15,806 nucleotides of DNA from positions 1-15,806 of the forward strand of contig SVKT01000025.1 of assembly GCA_015068335.1 (NCBI GenBank). Reading direction: 5' to 3'. The translations under genes and the position numbers were made by a program. Below, one piece after another: positions 13,303 through 15,806 of the stretch. The notes below the pieces were generated by a model, which saw only the letters and a program-made list of their open reading frames with translations, did not search any database and had not been told where the DNA came from. The stretch's first letter is position 1; each line of letters opens with the position of its first letter. Source of the stretch: Oscillospiraceae bacterium. Lineage in GTDB: Bacteria > Bacillota > Clostridia > Oscillospirales > Oscillospiraceae.

Positions 13303-14112
13303 ATGAATCCGGAAGAAAACCGGCTCTCTGCGCTGTTTCCCGATGTGGCAGCGCAACTGCGCGCCGCATTGAGCAATCTGCATATGGTTGCCCAGCAACT
13401 GGTGCCGGAAGAGCGGCGGGAGCAGGATCCGCTGCTGGACGCCAAGGCCGCGCTGCTGGATCAAAGTTATTATCAGATGCTGCGGCTGGTGAACGGACTC
13501 TCCGCCTCCGCCTGCCTGACCAGCGAGGAGCCCTTTGCGTTGCAGGACCGCGATCTTGTGGAACTGGTGGGCACCATCTGCGAGCGCGCCGGAGATCTGG
13601 CGCCGCTGCTGGGGCTGGAACTGCGCTTTGTCTGCGCGCCGGAGCGTCTTATCTGCGCCGTGGCGCCGGATATGCTGGAACAACTGCTCTACCATCTGCT
13701 GTCCAATGCGTTCAAATTTACGCCGGCCGGCGGCACCGTCACCGTGGAACTGCAAGTGAAGGGAAAACAGGTGCAGTTGGCTGTGGAGGACACGGGCCGC
13801 GGCATTTCCGAGGATCGCCTGGAAGCCCTGTTTGACCGCTATTTGCAGGCGGGGCAGCGGGATCCCGCGCCCCACGGGCTCGGCTTGGGTCTTGCGCTGT
13901 GCCGCCGTATTGCGGAGGGGCACGGCGGTGCGCTGATGGCCTCGTCCAAAGAGGGAAAGGGCAGCCGCTTCGTGCTGGCACTGCCCAATCGGCAACTGGG
14001 CGGCAACGTGTCCGACGTGAGTTTCGACTACGCCGGCGGGTTCAACCGCACGCTGCTGGGTCTGGCAGACGCGCTGCCGCCCAAGGCATTTCTGGTGCGC
14101 TATCAGGATTGA
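13303..14112 (+). CDS. Sensorless histidine-kinase-like protein lacking the phospho-accepting His
   Basis: A 269-residue soluble protein with the dimerisation and ATP-binding parts of a sensor kinase but no sensor or membrane segment. The HATPase domain is complete: N box HLLSNAFKF (131-139, Asn135), G1 DTGRGI (163-168), F box LFDRY (176-180) and G2 GLGLGL (192-197). The H box, normally VSHELRTPL, reads VAAQLRAAL (15-23), so the His, Glu and Pro are all replaced. It therefore cannot autophosphorylate in the standard way. A tail (SDVSFDYAGGFNRTLLGLAD, 237-256) lies beyond the kinase core. No response regulator is adjacent. The ribosome site is AAAGGAG. It may be a pseudokinase, phosphatase or anti-factor ATPase; the role is unknown. 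Confidence 0.85.
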   Translation: MNPEENRLSALFPDVAAQLRAALSNLHMVAQQLVPEERREQDPLLDAKAALLDQSYYQMLRLVNGLSASACLTSEEPFALQDRDLVELVGTICERAGDLAPLLGLELRFVCAPERLICAVAPDMLEQLLYHLLSNAFKFTPAGGTVTVELQVKGKQVQLAVEDTGRGISEDRLEALFDRYLQAGQRDPAPHGLGLGLALCRRIAEGHGGALMASSKEGKGSRFVLALPNRQLGGNVSDVSFDYAGGFNRTLLGLADALPPKAFLVRYQD

Positions 14113-14118
14113 TACCCG

Positions 14119-14153
14119 TTTGACCGCAGGAAACCCCTGCGGTCAAAGTTTTT
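14119..14153 (+). terminator. Intrinsic terminator after the kinase-like gene
   Basis: TTTGACCGCAGG (14119-14130), AAACC loop, CCTGCGGTCAAA (14136-14147), then G and five T. It starts 6 bases after the stop codon. Confidence 0.9.
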
Positions 14154-14154
14154 G

Positions 14155-14183
14155 TTTTCATTTTTCGGCGGATGGGGTACAAT
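14155..14183 (+). promoter_or_regulatory. Promoter of mnmA
   Basis: TTTTCA (14155-14160), 17 bases, TACAAT (14178-14183), giving a start near 14190 and a leader of about 20 bases. It directly follows the previous terminator. Confidence 0.55.
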
Positions 14184-14210
14184 ACCCCTGAACAGGAAGG
14201 GAGGGAGACC

Positions 14211-15284
14211 GTGAGCGAACACGTATTTGTAGGTATGAGCGGCGGCGTGGACAGTTCTGTGGCGGCGGCCTTGCTGCTGCACGCGGGGTGCCGGGTGTCC
14301 GGCATCAATGCGCGGATGCTGGGCGGCGTTGCCGAAACCGGCGGCGCCTGCGGTTCCCAACGGGACACAGAGGACGCCGCTGCGGTGGCGCGCCGGTTGA
14401 GGATCCCGTTCTATGCCGTGGATCTCTCCGAACCCTTCCGGGAGACCGTCATCCGGAATTTCATCAGCGAATATGAGCAGGGGAGAACCCCGAATCCCTG
14501 CGCTGTGTGCAACCGCTATGTCAAGTTCGGCGCGCTGCTGGATCAGGTCACGGCGCTGGGCGGCGACGCCATCGCCACCGGACACTACGCCCGGGTGCGC
14601 TTTGACGAGACCTCCGGCCGCTATCAACTACTGCGGGGCGCGGACCGGAAAAAGGACCAGAGTTACTTCCTCTATGCCTTGACGCAGGCGCAACTTGCCC
14701 GGGTGCTCTTTCCTTTGGGTGGACTGGAAAAACAGCAGGTACGCCAAATCGCGGAAGAACTGGGACTGGTCAACGCCGCCAAGCGGGACAGCCAGGACAT
14801 TTGCTTCGTGCCCAACGGAAAATATGCGGAGTTTATTGAGCAGAGCGCGGGAAAAACGTTCCCGGCCGGTGAATTTCTGGACGAGAACGGGCGGGTGCTG
14901 GGTCGGCATAAGGGCATCATCCGCTATACCCTCGGCCAGCATAAGGGGCTGGGCCTGTCCACGGAAACGCCCCTGTATGTGCTGGGAAAAAACGCGGCGG
15001 ACAATACCGTCCGCCTGGGGCCGGACAGCGCCCTGTGGAGCCGCAGCCTGACGGCGGAGCAGATGAACTGGATCGCCCTTGCGGACTTGACGGCACCGAT
15101 CGCTGTGACCGTGAAAACGCGCTACACCCAGCAGGAGGCTGCCGCAGTAGCAGAACCGCTGTCCGGCGGCCGCGTGCGGGTGGTATTCGACGAACCTCAG
15201 CGCGCTGTGACGGCCGGTCAGGTCGTGGTGCTGTACGACGGGGAGACCGTGGTGGGCGGCGGTATCATATGTGATGCACAATAA
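14211..15284 (+). CDS. mnmA: tRNA-specific 2-thiouridylase MnmA
   Basis: Cytoplasmic enzyme that puts the 2-thio group on U34 of tRNAs for Gln, Lys and Glu, using ATP and sulfur passed from a cysteine desulfurase. The PP-loop SGGVDSS is at residues 10-16. The catalytic pair is Cys100 (GRTPNPCAVCN, 91-101) and Cys198 (KRDSQDICFV, 191-200). The central tRNA-binding part (KKDQSYFLYAL, GIIRYTLGQHKGLG) and the C-terminal beta-barrel complete the usual 357-residue length. The NPC form, with an extra Cys97 before the catalytic one, is common in clostridia. GTG 14211 is chosen because it follows the GGAAGGGAGGGAG site and gives MSEHVFVGMSGG; an ATG at 14172 lies before that site, inside the promoter. 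Confidence 0.95.
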   Translation: MSEHVFVGMSGGVDSSVAAALLLHAGCRVSGINARMLGGVAETGGACGSQRDTEDAAAVARRLRIPFYAVDLSEPFRETVIRNFISEYEQGRTPNPCAVCNRYVKFGALLDQVTALGGDAIATGHYARVRFDETSGRYQLLRGADRKKDQSYFLYALTQAQLARVLFPLGGLEKQQVRQIAEELGLVNAAKRDSQDICFVPNGKYAEFIEQSAGKTFPAGEFLDENGRVLGRHKGIIRYTLGQHKGLGLSTETPLYVLGKNAADNTVRLGPDSALWSRSLTAEQMNWIALADLTAPIAVTVKTRYTQQEAAAVAEPLSGGRVRVVFDEPQRAVTAGQVVVLYDGETVVGGGIICDAQ

Positions 15285-15318
15285 AAGCGGGACGCCGCAC
15301 GTGCGGCGCCCCGTTCTT
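15282..15318. terminator. Bidirectional terminator between mnmA and the small minus-strand gene
   Basis: CGGGACGCCGCAC (15288-15300) pairs with GTGCGGCGCCCCG (15301-15313) with one mismatch. Rightward it is followed by TTCTT; leftward by CTTTTATT, a better T-run. The better leftward tail suggests it also serves the minus-strand peptide gene. Confidence 0.65.
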
Positions 15319-15394
15319 ATCGGTCACTGCAAGACCAGCCGTCCTGAAAAATCAGATCATCCACATCCCCCGTTGGGCCTACGTAAGGTTTCAT
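15317..15394 (-). CDS. Small peptide, 25 aa, unrecognised
   Basis: A minus-strand frame starting at ATG 15394 with a near-perfect ribosome site (AAAGGAGG, 15410-15403) 8 bases upstream and ending at TAA 15319-15317. The product starts MKPYVGPTGD and ends DGWSCSDR. It is acidic in the middle (DVDD), has one Cys and no signal peptide or membrane helix. The K-P-Y-V-x-P-T opening resembles very short uncharacterised peptides often seen in gut Firmicutes, but this is recollection and not a search. It has a promoter-like site upstream and a terminator right after the stop, so it is probably a real single-gene transcript. A modified peptide, a signal or a sporulation peptide are all possible. Confidence 0.6.
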   Translation of the reverse strand: MKPYVGPTGDVDDLIFQDGWSCSDR

Positions 15395-15428
15395 CTCTGT
15401 TTCCTCCTTTGCAATTTGTCTCCCTGCC

Positions 15429-15457
15429 AGTATATGCCGGACGGGGCGAGAAGTTTC
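15429..15457 (-). promoter_or_regulatory. Possible promoter of the 25-aa peptide gene
   Basis: On the minus strand CATATACT (15436-15429) contains TATACT, a sigma-A -10, and also fits a sigma-E -10 with one mismatch. GAAACTT (15457-15451), 14 bases upstream, is a partial sigma-E -35 (5 of 7). No sigma-A -35 is seen. The leader would be about 28 bases. Confidence 0.35.
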
Positions 15458-15525
15458 GCGAAGAAGGACGGAAAATCACGTCACAAAGTGTCGACAGAAA
15501 TTTTTTGTTTTTGTGCCCGGTGGAC

Positions 15526-15554
15526 TTGACGAGTCGGCGAATCTGTGCTATTCT
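15526..15554 (+). promoter_or_regulatory. Promoter of the tRNA transcript
   Basis: TTGACG (15526-15531), 17 bases, TATTCT (15549-15554), with TG one base before the -10. The start near 15561 is 12 bases before the tRNA-Leu. Confidence 0.75.
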
Positions 15555-15572
15555 AATCAATGCCGATATGCT

Positions 15573-15658
15573 GCCGGTGTGGTGGAATGGTAGACACAGG
15601 AGACTTAAAATCTCCCGGTAGCGATACTGTACCGGTTCGAGTCCGGTCACCGGCACCA
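15573..15658 (+). tRNA. tRNA-Leu (anticodon UAA)
   Basis: Acceptor stem GCCGGTG (15573-15579) pairs with CACCGGC (15648-15654), then A and encoded CCA. The anticodon stem GGAGA/TCTCC encloses loop CTTAAAA with anticodon TAA (15606-15608). A long variable arm (15616-15630) is as expected for tRNA-Leu, and the T arm is ACCGG-TTCGAGT-CCGGT. It reads UUA and UUG, which are rare in the GC-rich genes here. Confidence 0.97.
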
Positions 15659-15668
15659 AAGTTTATAT

Positions 15669-15744
<76 letters not shown>

Positions 15745-15745
15745 T

Positions 15746-15785
15746 AAAAGTCCTGAAATCGCAAGATTTCAGGACTTTTCTTTTG
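15746..15785 (+). terminator. Strong terminator after the tRNA pair
   Basis: AAAAGTCCTGAAATC (15746-15760), GCAA tetraloop, GATTTCAGGACTTTT (15765-15779): a perfect 15-bp stem running into TTTTCTTTT. Confidence 0.95.
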
Positions 15786-15806
15786 TTTTCTGCCCCAAAA
15801 GGTTCT

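Noticed and set aside
15489..15496. TGTCGACA as another Spo0A box upstream of the tRNAs
   Set aside because: It has only TGTCGA followed by C in place of the final A of the 0A core, is a plain 8-base palindrome, and sits about 40 bases ahead of a strong tRNA promoter with no reason for Spo0A control.

Overview
The window comes from a chromosome of a GC-rich, endospore-forming clostridium, most likely in the Oscillospiraceae/Ruminococcaceae group. The reasons are the high GC, the strong GAAAGGAG-type ribosome sites, the sporulation genes yabP and yabQ, a YabM/SpoVB-type flippase, HemZ, and Spo0A-box-like sites. There is no mobile element, CRISPR array or rRNA. This is core chromosome, and the novelty lies in small genes, RNA structure and regulatory sites.

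Bases 1-6293 form a rightward run: the 3' part of a RelA/SpoT (p)ppGpp enzyme, an unannotated 33-residue membrane peptide, a strongly folded intergenic RNA-like region, dtd, an MBL hydrolase, hemZ, a P-loop uridine-kinase-like protein, a coiled-coil zinc-ribbon protein and a purine nucleoside phosphorylase. Spacings are short and I see no clear terminator after dtd, so dtd to the phosphorylase is probably one transcript.

Bases 6368-11145 match the Bacillus subtilis order yabM-mazG-yabO(rqcP)-yabP-yabQ-divIC-yabR, with an HU gene and its own terminator inserted between mazG and rqcP. The block mixes envelope lipid flipping, nucleotide-pool cleaning, nucleoid packaging, ribosome quality control, mother-cell spore genes, division and RNA binding. 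A good sigma-E-like promoter precedes yabP. The yabQ frame overlaps divIC by 212 bases, which is odd.

Bases 11146-14153 carry hpf (ribosome hibernation) with a 5'-leader hairpin and an upstream Spo0A-like box, then gap on the minus strand converging on it through a shared terminator. After these comes a sensorless histidine-kinase-like protein that has lost the phospho-accepting His. Tandem Spo0A-like boxes lie just upstream of that protein's promoter.

Bases 14154-15806 hold mnmA, a convergent 25-codon minus-strand gene with a perfect ribosome site and a shared terminator, then tRNA-Leu(UAA) and initiator tRNA-Met in one short transcript ending in a strong terminator. MnmA modifies U34 of tRNAs for Gln, Lys and Glu, not the two tRNAs next to it.

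The most interesting items are the phosphoacceptor-less kinase under putative Spo0A control, the two small peptides (1207-1308 and 15317-15394), the folded region 1321-1517, and a GAPDH lacking the usual NAD-specificity residues.
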